A DNA stretch of 64,000 nt from CAXBGS01 sp963975425 (lineage in GTDB: Bacteria; Planctomycetota; Planctomycetia; Pirellulales; Pirellulaceae). Below are positions 34,703-43,170 of this stretch, piece after piece. The notes under the pieces are model-generated. The model had not been told where the DNA came from. It saw only the letters and a program-made list of their open reading frames with translations, and ran no database searches. Each line of letters begins with the position of its first letter. Position 1 is the stretch's first letter. The stretch lies in NCBI GenBank assembly GCA_963975425.1, contig CAXBGS010000004.1, positions 248,001 to 312,000 on the forward strand. Direction: 5' to 3'. A program made the translations under genes and the position numbers.

Positions 34703-35607
34703 ACGGATTCGTCGATCTGCAAGTCAACGGTTATGCCGGGCTCGATTTCAATTCCGACCAATACGATGACCAACTTGTCATCGACATCTGCCAGCGGCTA
34801 AAGGGCGAAGGTGTCGACACGATCTTGGCGACGGTTATCACCGCGCCAATGGAAACGATGCTCGCTAGAATTAGTCGCATCGCCGACCTGATCGAGCAAC
34901 ACCCCGACGTGAGGGCAACCATCGGCGGGATTCACGTCGAAGGCCCTTTCATCAGCCCCGACCCAGGCTACGTCGGCGCGCATCCGCCCACGGCTGTTCG
35001 CGCTGCAAACGATAGCGATACCAAGAAATTATTGGATGCCGGTCGCGGCCATGTGCGACTGGTAACGCTGGCACCAGAGATGGACGCAGGCGCTCAAGTC
35101 ACACGGACGCTCACCGACCAAAATATTGTTGTTGCGGCAGGCCATAGCGGTGCTACGCTGGATCAACTGAACGAATCGATCGATGCGGGTTTAAAACTGT
35201 TCACACACCTTGGCAACGGTTGCCCTCACATGCAGCCACGCCATGACAATATCGTGCAACGCGTGCTCAGCGTCACGGATCGGATCGCCGTCACGTTCAT
35301 TGCCGATGGCCATCACGTGCCTCCTTTCGCGCTGAAAAATTACTTCCGCGCGATGCCCGATGAGAATATCATCATCATCACCGATGCGATCAGCGCAGCC
35401 GGCCTGGGTCCAGGCACCTATCGGTTTGCCCACCAGACCGTCGAAGTTGACGAAGATCGATCTGCCTGGGCACCGGGCCGTGAACACTATGCCGGCTGCG
35501 CAACAACGATGCCGCAAATGGTCGACGTGCTAGAATCGAAACTGGGGATTCCCCCTGAAACATCGCTCCGCTGGATGAGGGACAACCCGGCTCGCTTACT
35601 GGCATAA
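34699..35607 (+). CDS. nagA: N-acetylglucosamine-6-phosphate deacetylase-like protein, short form
   Basis: NagA removes acetate from N-acetylglucosamine 6-phosphate, giving the NagB substrate. The TIM-barrel motifs are present: FVDLQVNGYAG at the start, GIHVEGPFISP, the metal and substrate histidines in AAGHSGATLDQ, HLGNGCPHMQPRHDN and ADGHHVPPF, and the catalytic Asp in ITDAISAAGLG. The protein has only 302 residues against about 380. It lacks the N-terminal half of the small beta-domain and starts directly with the first barrel strand, a shortened form known in some bacteria. The GTG start overlaps nagB (GTGA), so coupling decides the start. Confidence 0.88.
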   Translation: MNGFVDLQVNGYAGLDFNSDQYDDQLVIDICQRLKGEGVDTILATVITAPMETMLARISRIADLIEQHPDVRATIGGIHVEGPFISPDPGYVGAHPPTAVRAANDSDTKKLLDAGRGHVRLVTLAPEMDAGAQVTRTLTDQNIVVAAGHSGATLDQLNESIDAGLKLFTHLGNGCPHMQPRHDNIVQRVLSVTDRIAVTFIADGHHVPPFALKNYFRAMPDENIIIITDAISAAGLGPGTYRFAHQTVEVDEDRSAWAPGREHYAGCATTMPQMVDVLESKLGIPPETSLRWMRDNPARLLA

Positions 35608-35703
35608 ATCGTTAAGCAAAAACGCATTCACGCGATGCGTTACAAATGTTCGTCGCTATTGGCAAAGCCGAGCGAGATTAAAATCGCGATTCAGGAGTTG
35701 CGG

Positions 35704-36072
35704 ATGAACGAGGACGCGTCGCAGCCATTGCAGTACGCTTCTTCCGCAGCAAACTGGGCGTTCAATGTCTTCAATTTCGCCGAAGGAACGTTCTGGATTT
35801 TACTGGGATGCTATTTCTTATTTCGTCAACGCAGCAACCGGCAACGCTTGGATCAAATACTGGCGATCTTACTCATCGCGTTTGGCGTGTCCGATTTTGT
35901 CGAGCTCTGGACACGATCCTGGTACCAACCGTACTGGATGCTTGCTTGGAAATCGATCAATTCCGCTGCCCTGTTCTTCTTCGCAATCATGCGGCAAAGA
36001 GACGTGTCGACTCGGCGCAGAATCGCCAGCCAGAGCTTGGATCCGGGTCTGAACCAGTCCGACGATGACTAA
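35704..36072 (+). CDS. Small membrane protein of unknown function
   Basis: The 122-residue protein has a hydrophilic start, then three hydrophobic segments: WAFNVFNFAEGTFWILLGCYFLF, ILAILLIAFGVSDFVEL and MLAWKSINSAALFFFAIM. A basic-to-acidic tail follows. I know no family for it. ATG 35704 is chosen because AGGAG lies six bases upstream; the open frame reaches back to 35635 without such a site. It is 96 bp after nagA on the same strand and could be co-transcribed. The aromatic residues near the helices (WTRSWYQPYWML) suggest a fixed position at the membrane surface. Confidence 0.75.
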   Translation: MNEDASQPLQYASSAANWAFNVFNFAEGTFWILLGCYFLFRQRSNRQRLDQILAILLIAFGVSDFVELWTRSWYQPYWMLAWKSINSAALFFFAIMRQRDVSTRRRIASQSLDPGLNQSDDD

Positions 36073-36159
36073 GAATCGCAAAGGCCATCCGGACAGACAG
36101 CACCAGATCGCCGGAGTCGAACGCGACTCGCGCGGACTCACCTTCGTGACGCTCTTTCG

Positions 36160-37818
36160 TTACGCCTCTTGAGGCATTCGCTTGACATTCCAAAACGTTA
36201 GTGGTGGCTTACCGCTTTTATCTTTCGGACCGAACGGCAGCAGGCTTAAGAACATCGCGATCGCAATCGAACTAAAGAATCCGAGTGGAAAGAACCACAT
36301 CGCAAACCAATCGTTTAGCCAATACATCAGTGACAATGTCAACGCGGCGCCAATCCATGTTCCAAAGAACACGCCGAATGCCGTGGCTCGAGGCACAAAA
36401 AGCCCAAGAATAAAAACGGCCAGGAGCGGTGCGGCAAACGCGCCGACGGATTTTTTTGCGACGGCAAATACGTCACCTAACTGCCCGACGTAACATGCCA
36501 AAATGATGGCAAGCGTCCCGATGATGACCACCATCAATCGCGCCATCCGCATTTCACCTGCTTCCGTTTTTGGCTTGAGATGTGGCATCAAGCGGTCTCG
36601 AAAATCGACCACGACCGCGGTTGTAACCGAGTGCACACCCGAGTCGATGCTGGACATCGTTGCCGCCATCAATGCGGCAACCAACAGCCCGACGACTCCG
36701 GCCGGAAACTTTAATCGAACAAATTGCGGCAGCGCTTGGTCATTCAGTTTCATTGCCACGATGTCGGCATGCAAATCACTTGGATTCTGTGAGTAGTGCT
36801 GCAACATCGCCGACTCGGTTGCACCTGCGCCATCGGCAAAGCGTTCGCGAATCTCGATGGCCTCTTGGTCGCTAGAGACTTGAAGATGATCGACGGCAAC
36901 TTGACTAAGTGCATCGGGGTAGTGATGAAAGAAACTGAACAATCCCATTCCAATAATCAGCAAGCCGGGGATGACGACCGTCGCGCCGAGCAGGTTGATA
37001 AAGAAACCGGACTGGGAAGTCTTCACATCGCGTGCGGCAATGTATCGCTGCACAGCGACTTGATCGGCGCCGAACGCGGACAGTCCCTCTAGGAAACTTC
37101 CGATCAAAATCGCGAGCGTTGCGAATCGCAATCTTGGGTCGAGCGTGAAGTCAAAAACCAAATTCTCGCGATCAGCGAAATAGGTTTCGACCAGGCCACT
37201 TGCGCCGCCATCACTGTTGTAAATCAGCAAACCTGCGGCGAAGAGAATTGTGCCGAAGAAAACGAAAAACTGCAGCACGTCAGTCCACATTACCGCTCGC
37301 AGTCCGCCGAGCATCGTGTAAAAGATCGCAATCACGCCCAAACCGATAATCACGCCATATTGGTTTAGCCCCGAAATCGCACCGATGGCCAACGATGCCG
37401 CGTACGTCGCTGCCGCCATCCAAGAAATGCGAAGCACGATGAACAGTGCGCTGGCCAAGCATCGAACCGATACATGAAACCGCCGCTCGAGGTATTCGTA
37501 AGCAGTGCTGCAGTCCAGCCGTGAATACACGGGAATGAACACCCAGATGACGATCGGGCCCATCAACCAGAACGCAACCACGGCCATCAGCACACGGATA
37601 CTGTTGCCATAGGCGGTCGATGGGTACATCACGAAACTGTTCGCAGAGAACAGTGTCGCCATCACACTAAGCCCCACCGTGACTCGCCCCATCGAGCGAC
37701 CGGCGGTAAAGAACTCTTCGCGACCGGACTGTTTTCGGAATGCAAAGCCGAGTCCGATCGAAATCCCCAAGTAGCCGATCACGACAAGATAGTCGAGAAT
37801 CTGAAACGAATCACTCAT
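36160..37818 (-). CDS. Sodium:solute symporter (SSS family)
   Basis: The 552-residue protein has about thirteen to fourteen membrane segments and the family signatures GREEFFTAGRSMG after helix 1 and GGLRAVMWTDVLQFFVFFG in the middle. The last third contains the long helices ending FFPLGFFSSIAIAMF. SSS members use the sodium gradient to import sugars, sialic acids, vitamins or carboxylates; the substrate is not evident. The position next to nagB/nagA invites a guess at amino-sugar uptake, but the strand is opposite and the link is weak. Divergent from the M20 peptidase gene, 105 bp away. Confidence 0.9.
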   Translation of the reverse strand: MSDSFQILDYLVVIGYLGISIGLGFAFRKQSGREEFFTAGRSMGRVTVGLSVMATLFSANSFVMYPSTAYGNSIRVLMAVVAFWLMGPIVIWVFIPVYSRLDCSTAYEYLERRFHVSVRCLASALFIVLRISWMAAATYAASLAIGAISGLNQYGVIIGLGVIAIFYTMLGGLRAVMWTDVLQFFVFFGTILFAAGLLIYNSDGGASGLVETYFADRENLVFDFTLDPRLRFATLAILIGSFLEGLSAFGADQVAVQRYIAARDVKTSQSGFFINLLGATVVIPGLLIIGMGLFSFFHHYPDALSQVAVDHLQVSSDQEAIEIRERFADGAGATESAMLQHYSQNPSDLHADIVAMKLNDQALPQFVRLKFPAGVVGLLVAALMAATMSSIDSGVHSVTTAVVVDFRDRLMPHLKPKTEAGEMRMARLMVVIIGTLAIILACYVGQLGDVFAVAKKSVGAFAAPLLAVFILGLFVPRATAFGVFFGTWIGAALTLSLMYWLNDWFAMWFFPLGFFSSIAIAMFLSLLPFGPKDKSGKPPLTFWNVKRMPQEA

Positions 37819-37923
37819 CGTTGGTCAATCATTACGGTGCTATTTCGTGCCACGGCCTGCAAATGATGAGGGGCTTCAAAGCTGCAGTAACACATCCCAA
37901 TTTTCATCGGCCCCAAATCTAGC

Positions 37924-39075
37924 ATGAACGCACTTCGGTATGCTCGCGAGTTGGTCTCGTTTGACTCGGTTTCGCAAAAAACAAATGCGCCCGTCAGTAA
38001 CTACATCGAACAAACGCTGACGCAACTTCGCTTTCGCACCGAGCGGATTGAATACGAACGCGACGGGGTTACCAAAGTTAATGTCATCGGTTGTCGTGAC
38101 GCCGAGGGAACCAACGCAAAGAGCACTGCGTCTGCAGGAGTCGCGTTCTTTGGACATACCGATGTTGTTCCCGCCGATGACTGGGCGATCGCCGAACACG
38201 GTCCGTTCGAACCCGCGGTCAATGACAATCGGCTGTACGGCCGTGGCAGCACGGACATGAAGGGTCCAATCGCGTGCATGCTGGCTGCCGCCGAGAATGT
38301 CAAAGATCAAGAACTAAACCACCCGCTATACATAAGCTGCTCGGCCGACGAAGAGCTTGATCATCGTGGCATCAAGGAAGTCATATCGCGTTCATCGATC
38401 TATCAAGAACTCGCTGTCGGTGGCGCAAAGGGCATTGTGGGTGAACCGACCGAGATGCAACTCGTTTACGCTCACAAGGGAGGCGTCCAAATCGTTGTAA
38501 CCTCGCAAGGGGAAGCGGCCCACTCAAGCACACGCGCAGGCGTCAATGCGAATCTGGCGATGATCCCATTTCTGAGCGAAGCGAAGGCAATCTATGATGA
38601 AACGGAATCGAATCGCGAGTGGATGGATGATGAATTTGATCCGCCCTCACTATGTATGAATTTGGGCATCAATGACCACACCGCGGCGCTGAATGTTAAA
38701 GCGGCGCAGAGCATTTGCACGCTGTGTTTCCGCCCGATGCCGTCGACCGATACCGAGGGATTGATCGCCAGAATCGCACACGCCGCAGAAAGCTGTGGAC
38801 TGGCCTGGAAAATCATCGGAACCAATCCTCCATTTCGACGTGCGCCCGATTCTGAATTCATCGACGAGTGCACCAAGCTAGTCGGCAGCCCTCCCCCATC
38901 CACCGTGGGTTTCGGCACCGAAGCTGGGAACTTGACCGAGATCGAACACATGGTCGTGCTGGGCCCCGGAAGTATTCGCCAAGCACACACGATCGACGAA
39001 TATATCGAACTCGATCAACTCGCCGCAGGTGAATCCGGATACGAAAAAATCGTCCAGCGGTACTGCCTGTCGTAG
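37924..39075 (+). CDS. M20 family zinc peptidase/deacylase
   Basis: M20 enzymes (ArgE, DapE, carboxypeptidase G2, aminoacylase) hydrolyse amide bonds with two zinc ions. The 383-residue protein shows FFGHTDVVPADDW with the first zinc His and its Asp, GRGSTDMKGP with the bridging Asp, SADEELDHRG with the general-base Glu, and GEPTEM. The dimerisation domain contains KGGVQIVVTSQGEAAHSS, and GFGTEAGNL lies in the last part. No signal peptide is present, so it acts in the cytoplasm. The ArgE/DapE branch is most likely; a specific substrate cannot be assigned. It is divergent from the SSS symporter. Confidence 0.9.
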   Translation: MNALRYARELVSFDSVSQKTNAPVSNYIEQTLTQLRFRTERIEYERDGVTKVNVIGCRDAEGTNAKSTASAGVAFFGHTDVVPADDWAIAEHGPFEPAVNDNRLYGRGSTDMKGPIACMLAAAENVKDQELNHPLYISCSADEELDHRGIKEVISRSSIYQELAVGGAKGIVGEPTEMQLVYAHKGGVQIVVTSQGEAAHSSTRAGVNANLAMIPFLSEAKAIYDETESNREWMDDEFDPPSLCMNLGINDHTAALNVKAAQSICTLCFRPMPSTDTEGLIARIAHAAESCGLAWKIIGTNPPFRRAPDSEFIDECTKLVGSPPPSTVGFGTEAGNLTEIEHMVVLGPGSIRQAHTIDEYIELDQLAAGESGYEKIVQRYCLS

Positions 39076-39372
39076 TTCCGTAGTGCAATCCAGCGGTGGC
39101 CGGTTTGGGGAATGATTTCCATATCAATCCGTTCCCGGTTGTCGTCGAAAACGTGCGTCATTCGCAGTTTTTGGCGGTCAGAATCGAAACTTGACACTTC
39201 TCGTCCTGATTGGAGCGATTTGACGAAACGAGGGAATCTTTCGGATTTTCCGACCTGGACTACTGTCCCCCTCTCCTGGCGCAATTAGAATCGTCGTTCA
39301 AGCAGCAGGCACAACCACAGCCGTACTTGCGGCGTGCCAGATAGTTCTAGACCAACAACAAGGAGCGGCAAG

Positions 39373-40209
39373 ATGATGCGGGCGATTCAACTAGCGGTGG
39401 CGTTCGTGGCGACGCTGGCCGCCTCGGCGGGGCAGGTTCAGGCGGGGGTCCTGTACCTTTCTGATAACAGCAACAATCTTCGAGCAATCGACCCAGACAC
39501 GTTCACAGTGAGCAACATCGGTTCTCTTGGAACAAACTTCCTCTGGTCTGGACTCGCTCACGATCCAAATGCAGACATCCTTTATGGAGTGGACGGCCGT
39601 GCGGGGACCTTCGATTTATTCACGATAAACCGTTTAACGGGAGCGGCTACGTCGGTTGGTAGCCATGGTGTCCCCGAACTTTTTGGCCTTGCCTTTGATT
39701 CCACAAACAACGTGCTTTATTCGTCGCAATTACATGTTACGGAGCAACTTTACCGTCTAGACACAACCAGCGGAGCCGCGACATTGGTTGGGCCCCTGAC
39801 AGGTTCACCCGGCATCGGCGGCTTGGCCTATGATTCCCTACGAGACCAGCTTATCGGCTGGCACGACTTCGGCGGGGAAATTTATTCAATCGACAGGAAC
39901 ACAGGAGCTACATCCTTGTTGACAAATGGCCCTAGTGCCTCAGATGGTGGACTTGCGTACGATGCAGACCGCGATTTGATTTGGGGTGTTGACATTACAA
40001 GCGGAGGAACATTATTTTCGCTCGACCCCAATGCCTCGTACACGCGCACGAATCACCTTACGGGAATTGGTGGGCAACCTACCGGACTTGCATACATCAA
40101 CTCGTCCTTTGTTCCCGCCGTTCCTGAACCTTCCTCCCTCACATTGTTCGGCATTGGTGCATGTATGGCTGGTGTCGGTGGCGCTCGTCGCCGACGACGC
40201 GAAAAGTAG
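39373..40209 (+). CDS. PEP-CTERM sorting domain protein with propeller-like repeats
   Basis: The 278-residue protein has a signal peptide (AIQLAVAFVATLAASAGQVQA). The body is built of repeated short strands of the type LYLSDNSNNLRAIDPDT and LYGVDGRAGTFDLFTIN, spaced about 45 residues, which fits a small beta-propeller. It ends with VPEPSSLTLFGIGACMAG and the basic tail GGARRRRREK, the exosortase sorting signal. AAGGAG upstream supports ATG 39373. A clear terminator follows, so the gene is transcribed alone. Base use in the middle is more AT-rich than in the neighbours. Confidence 0.9.
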   Translation: MMRAIQLAVAFVATLAASAGQVQAGVLYLSDNSNNLRAIDPDTFTVSNIGSLGTNFLWSGLAHDPNADILYGVDGRAGTFDLFTINRLTGAATSVGSHGVPELFGLAFDSTNNVLYSSQLHVTEQLYRLDTTSGAATLVGPLTGSPGIGGLAYDSLRDQLIGWHDFGGEIYSIDRNTGATSLLTNGPSASDGGLAYDADRDLIWGVDITSGGTLFSLDPNASYTRTNHLTGIGGQPTGLAYINSSFVPAVPEPSSLTLFGIGACMAGVGGARRRRREK

Positions 40210-40253
40210 TCAATGGCGTCGGCCTTAACCGACAAAACCAACACGCAATTATC

Positions 40254-40282
40254 ACGGGCGGCCATCATGGTCGCCCGTTTTT
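40254..40282 (+). terminator. Rho-independent terminator of the PEP-CTERM gene
   Basis: A ten-pair stem (40254-40263 with 40269-40278, one G-U pair) and a five-base loop are followed by five T (40278-40282). It lies 45 bp after the stop of the PEP-CTERM gene. Confidence 0.88.
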
Positions 40283-40499
40283 CTTTGGTACGATTGAAAG
40301 CTTTGGCAGCAACGGGTTCACCTGCGGCTTCTAACCGTTGACGGTGCTGATGCGTGCGCCGAGAACGATTCTGGGCGGTGCACTCTGATCATTCATGGCG
40401 GCAATCTGCGATCGAAACGCTGCCGCATTACCGATGTGCTGAGCGACCACGCTCAGCACGCTAGCCCTTTTCCCAGCCTCGGTCGCGATCGGCGGCAGG

Positions 40500-42632
40500 C
40501 TACCGTTCTAGTTCATCCGTCGGCGCCTGGCCGATCGGCCATAATTCGAAACGTCGGACGAACATTTCCGCCAGCTCGGATTGCAACAGCAACTTGCCCG
40601 CACTTGGACTGACATCGAAGCCTTCGTTGACGACCACGCCGTTGACCTTATAAATCAAGTGGGATCCTTCGGCGATGACCTCCATCCGTGTCCATTGACC
40701 CAGCGGACTTTCGACGTCGTCTTTGCCGCGGAAACCAAGCTTGTCCACCCAGTCGACATCGCGACCGAACCAGTTGATGCGACCTCTGGAAAGAGTGTAT
40801 TTTTCACCACCTTTTTTCCAGACCCTTTCGCCGTCGCGGTCCGTCGTGATCTCTGCAGTCAGCGAAGTGGGATAAACTTGCCCGGTGACGGGATCAGCGC
40901 CAGTCAGCACCAGGATGTCGCCGACTCCACCTTCGATAATCTGGTCTTCGATCGACGGCATCCAGTGATCACCGAATCCTCCGTCGGGTCCCCAACAATG
41001 AAGCAATAGACCCGAATCTCGCGTCCTCGTCTCACGTTTGCCCCAAGTCTTCTGACCCCATTTGAATTCTAGAATCAGGTGATAGTCGCGGTAGGCTTGA
41101 TTGGTGATCAGGCCACCGTATCCGTCACCAGAGATATGAATCATTCCGTCGTGGACGGTAAACACTTTCTTGGGATCCGCATAGTGTGAGTCCTGCAACC
41201 AGACGTACATCCCTTCCATGTTGCGTCCATTGAACAATTCGATCGGACCATCGGTGGGGCTGATCGCGAGATCACGCGCTGGAGGCACGGCCGGATCGCC
41301 AGGCAGTTCGCGTACTGAGATATTTCGAAACGCGACCGGATCCTTGTGCCCCGCGAATCCGATGTGGCCGCTCTTTCGCGTTGCACCTGGAGGAACGGCT
41401 CCGCTTTTTGACTCGGTGATTTCCGACAAGTCGGTATCCAAGATCGTAAACCCGTTAAGCTCGATTTTGATGTTCGAGCCTCTCGCGGTGACTTGTTGAA
41501 AATTCCACTCTCCGGCCGGCCGCAGATAACCTCGGTGTGCGGCCGCCAGCCCGTAAACGGAACCATGGTATTGTCGTGGGTCGAGTGCCGCGTACTTAGG
41601 ATCTTCCGAATCAAGCACTTGCAACTCAAGGCCCTCGAGGTGCGGATGCCCTTCGCCGGGGTATCGAATGATGAAACCGTTATTCCCACCTGGCGGGAGC
41701 TTGAATTCCATCTTGGCGACGAAATCGCCGTACTCTTTTTCAGTAAAAATCGCGCCACCCTTGCCATCAAGGCAAACCACGGCGCCGTCGACAACCTGAT
41801 AATTTTCCGTTTGGCCCGTCCAACCGGTGAAGTCAGTGCCGTTGAAAATCGGCGAGAATCCGCCAAGGCTTCCTTCCTCGGCCAGAATCGCATTGGCTTC
41901 GCTCGCAGGAATTTCACGAATATGTATCTCTCGAAACTCGAGCGTGTTCCCGTGATTTTGTAATTCAATTGGACCGCTTCGATAGATCGGCAAATTGCGA
42001 TTCCAGTGGTTTTCCATCACGACGTTCTCGGCGACCAATTCACCATTCAGCTTGATGGTTACCTGCTCGCCAACCATTCGGATATAGAACGTGTTCCACT
42101 GGCCGACAGGATTGTCGGCTTTGACGAGCGGAAACCGTCGGTGGTTCTTGTTGTTCCAAAGCGAGCCGGAACCGTTTTCCGCACCATGTCGAAAATACTT
42201 TTCGAACTCGGTGTCCCAAATCTGAACTTGTGGACTCCCTCTTAGATAAATACCGCTGTCACCTCCGGCAAGGATTTTCCAGTCGACATAGAGTTCGAAG
42301 TCGCCGTAGTCCTTGGCGGTGCAGAGACTCTTGCCTTTGCCGTCGAACACAAGCACACCGTCGACCACGTTCCAGTGCTCTCGCATCCGCTTGTCGGCTT
42401 CTGCTTGCGCGGTGGCTAATTCTTCATCGGACATCTCCGACCGCGTCTCTGGATTTCCAACCAAACCCTTCCAGCCCGTCAAATCCGATCCGTTAAACAG
42501 CGGTGTAAATCCCTCGGGCGCATCGGCGGAAACCCGCTGTGGTGACCAAAGCGATACCGGCAACGCAACAATCGCTAGTCCGGCAATAAAGAACGACCTG
42601 ATTGCAAATACCGGGCGGCTACTTCGTCTCAT
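40500..42632 (-). CDS. Secreted protein with three DUF1080 domains
   Basis: DUF1080 is a concanavalin-like jelly roll found in glycoside-acting proteins, including 3-keto-disaccharide hydrolases. After a signal peptide (FFIAGLAIVALPVSLWSPQRVSA) three domains follow, marked by FTPLFNGSDLTGWKGL, GFSPIFNGTDFTGWTGQ and GPIELFNGRNMEGMYVW. The first two have the full set of family strands (GDFELYVDWKI and GDFVAKMEFKL), while the third begins with a longer loop (VWLQDSHYADPKK). The protein has 710 residues. I chose ATG 42632; ATG 42647 is in frame. Function in extracellular carbohydrate breakdown is inferred from the family. Confidence 0.88.
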   Translation of the reverse strand: MRRSSRPVFAIRSFFIAGLAIVALPVSLWSPQRVSADAPEGFTPLFNGSDLTGWKGLVGNPETRSEMSDEELATAQAEADKRMREHWNVVDGVLVFDGKGKSLCTAKDYGDFELYVDWKILAGGDSGIYLRGSPQVQIWDTEFEKYFRHGAENGSGSLWNNKNHRRFPLVKADNPVGQWNTFYIRMVGEQVTIKLNGELVAENVVMENHWNRNLPIYRSGPIELQNHGNTLEFREIHIREIPASEANAILAEEGSLGGFSPIFNGTDFTGWTGQTENYQVVDGAVVCLDGKGGAIFTEKEYGDFVAKMEFKLPPGGNNGFIIRYPGEGHPHLEGLELQVLDSEDPKYAALDPRQYHGSVYGLAAAHRGYLRPAGEWNFQQVTARGSNIKIELNGFTILDTDLSEITESKSGAVPPGATRKSGHIGFAGHKDPVAFRNISVRELPGDPAVPPARDLAISPTDGPIELFNGRNMEGMYVWLQDSHYADPKKVFTVHDGMIHISGDGYGGLITNQAYRDYHLILEFKWGQKTWGKRETRTRDSGLLLHCWGPDGGFGDHWMPSIEDQIIEGGVGDILVLTGADPVTGQVYPTSLTAEITTDRDGERVWKKGGEKYTLSRGRINWFGRDVDWVDKLGFRGKDDVESPLGQWTRMEVIAEGSHLIYKVNGVVVNEGFDVSPSAGKLLLQSELAEMFVRRFELWPIGQAPTDELER

Positions 42633-43170
42633 CAATTCTGTTCCCATTCAATGAATTTGGTGAATCTCGAATCGTTGACCAAGCGCCACCACAGCTATCA
42701 CGAAAGAAAGCCTGACGAAACGGTTGGATGCGAAAGAGAGACAGGCAGGCGGGACTGAGATCGGAAAAGCGTAATGCCGATCACAGCGTGGGGTGGGTAC
42801 GAGGCGTTGGACGAGCGCGTAACGTCATGCAGGTGGCGTTCGTTGGTCACGAAACGCTGACCAAATCTCGCGAAAATCGCAACGCGTTTTTGGCGGCTTT
42901 CCGCAACCTCGTACGACAAGGCTATCTAGCCTGCGACCGTGCTGCAACTATTGGAATCGTTTCTGCGACCCTACGTCGCGTTTCGCTTCGGCAAGAGCGG
43001 CGCAACGCGCCCCTCGATGGGCCACCCCATCTGGACTGCTCGGGGTGCAAGCCAGGCCACCGGCTATCTGTTTGCGGTCTCTCAAAACTGCAAGTGCACC
43101 GGTGCAACGGCTTACGCAAATCGGGACGCGATCCTCGATCACGAACCGATGCGAGATCAACGCTTGCGGA
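42633..43170. other. Intergenic region without a recognised gene
   Basis: This 0.54-kb stretch lies between two minus-strand genes. Several open frames of 65 to 165 codons overlap on both strands, but none has a ribosome binding site, a signal peptide or a family resemblance. It should hold the DUF1080 promoter near 42,650. I see no repeat or terminator for the sulfatase gene. Confidence 0.45.
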
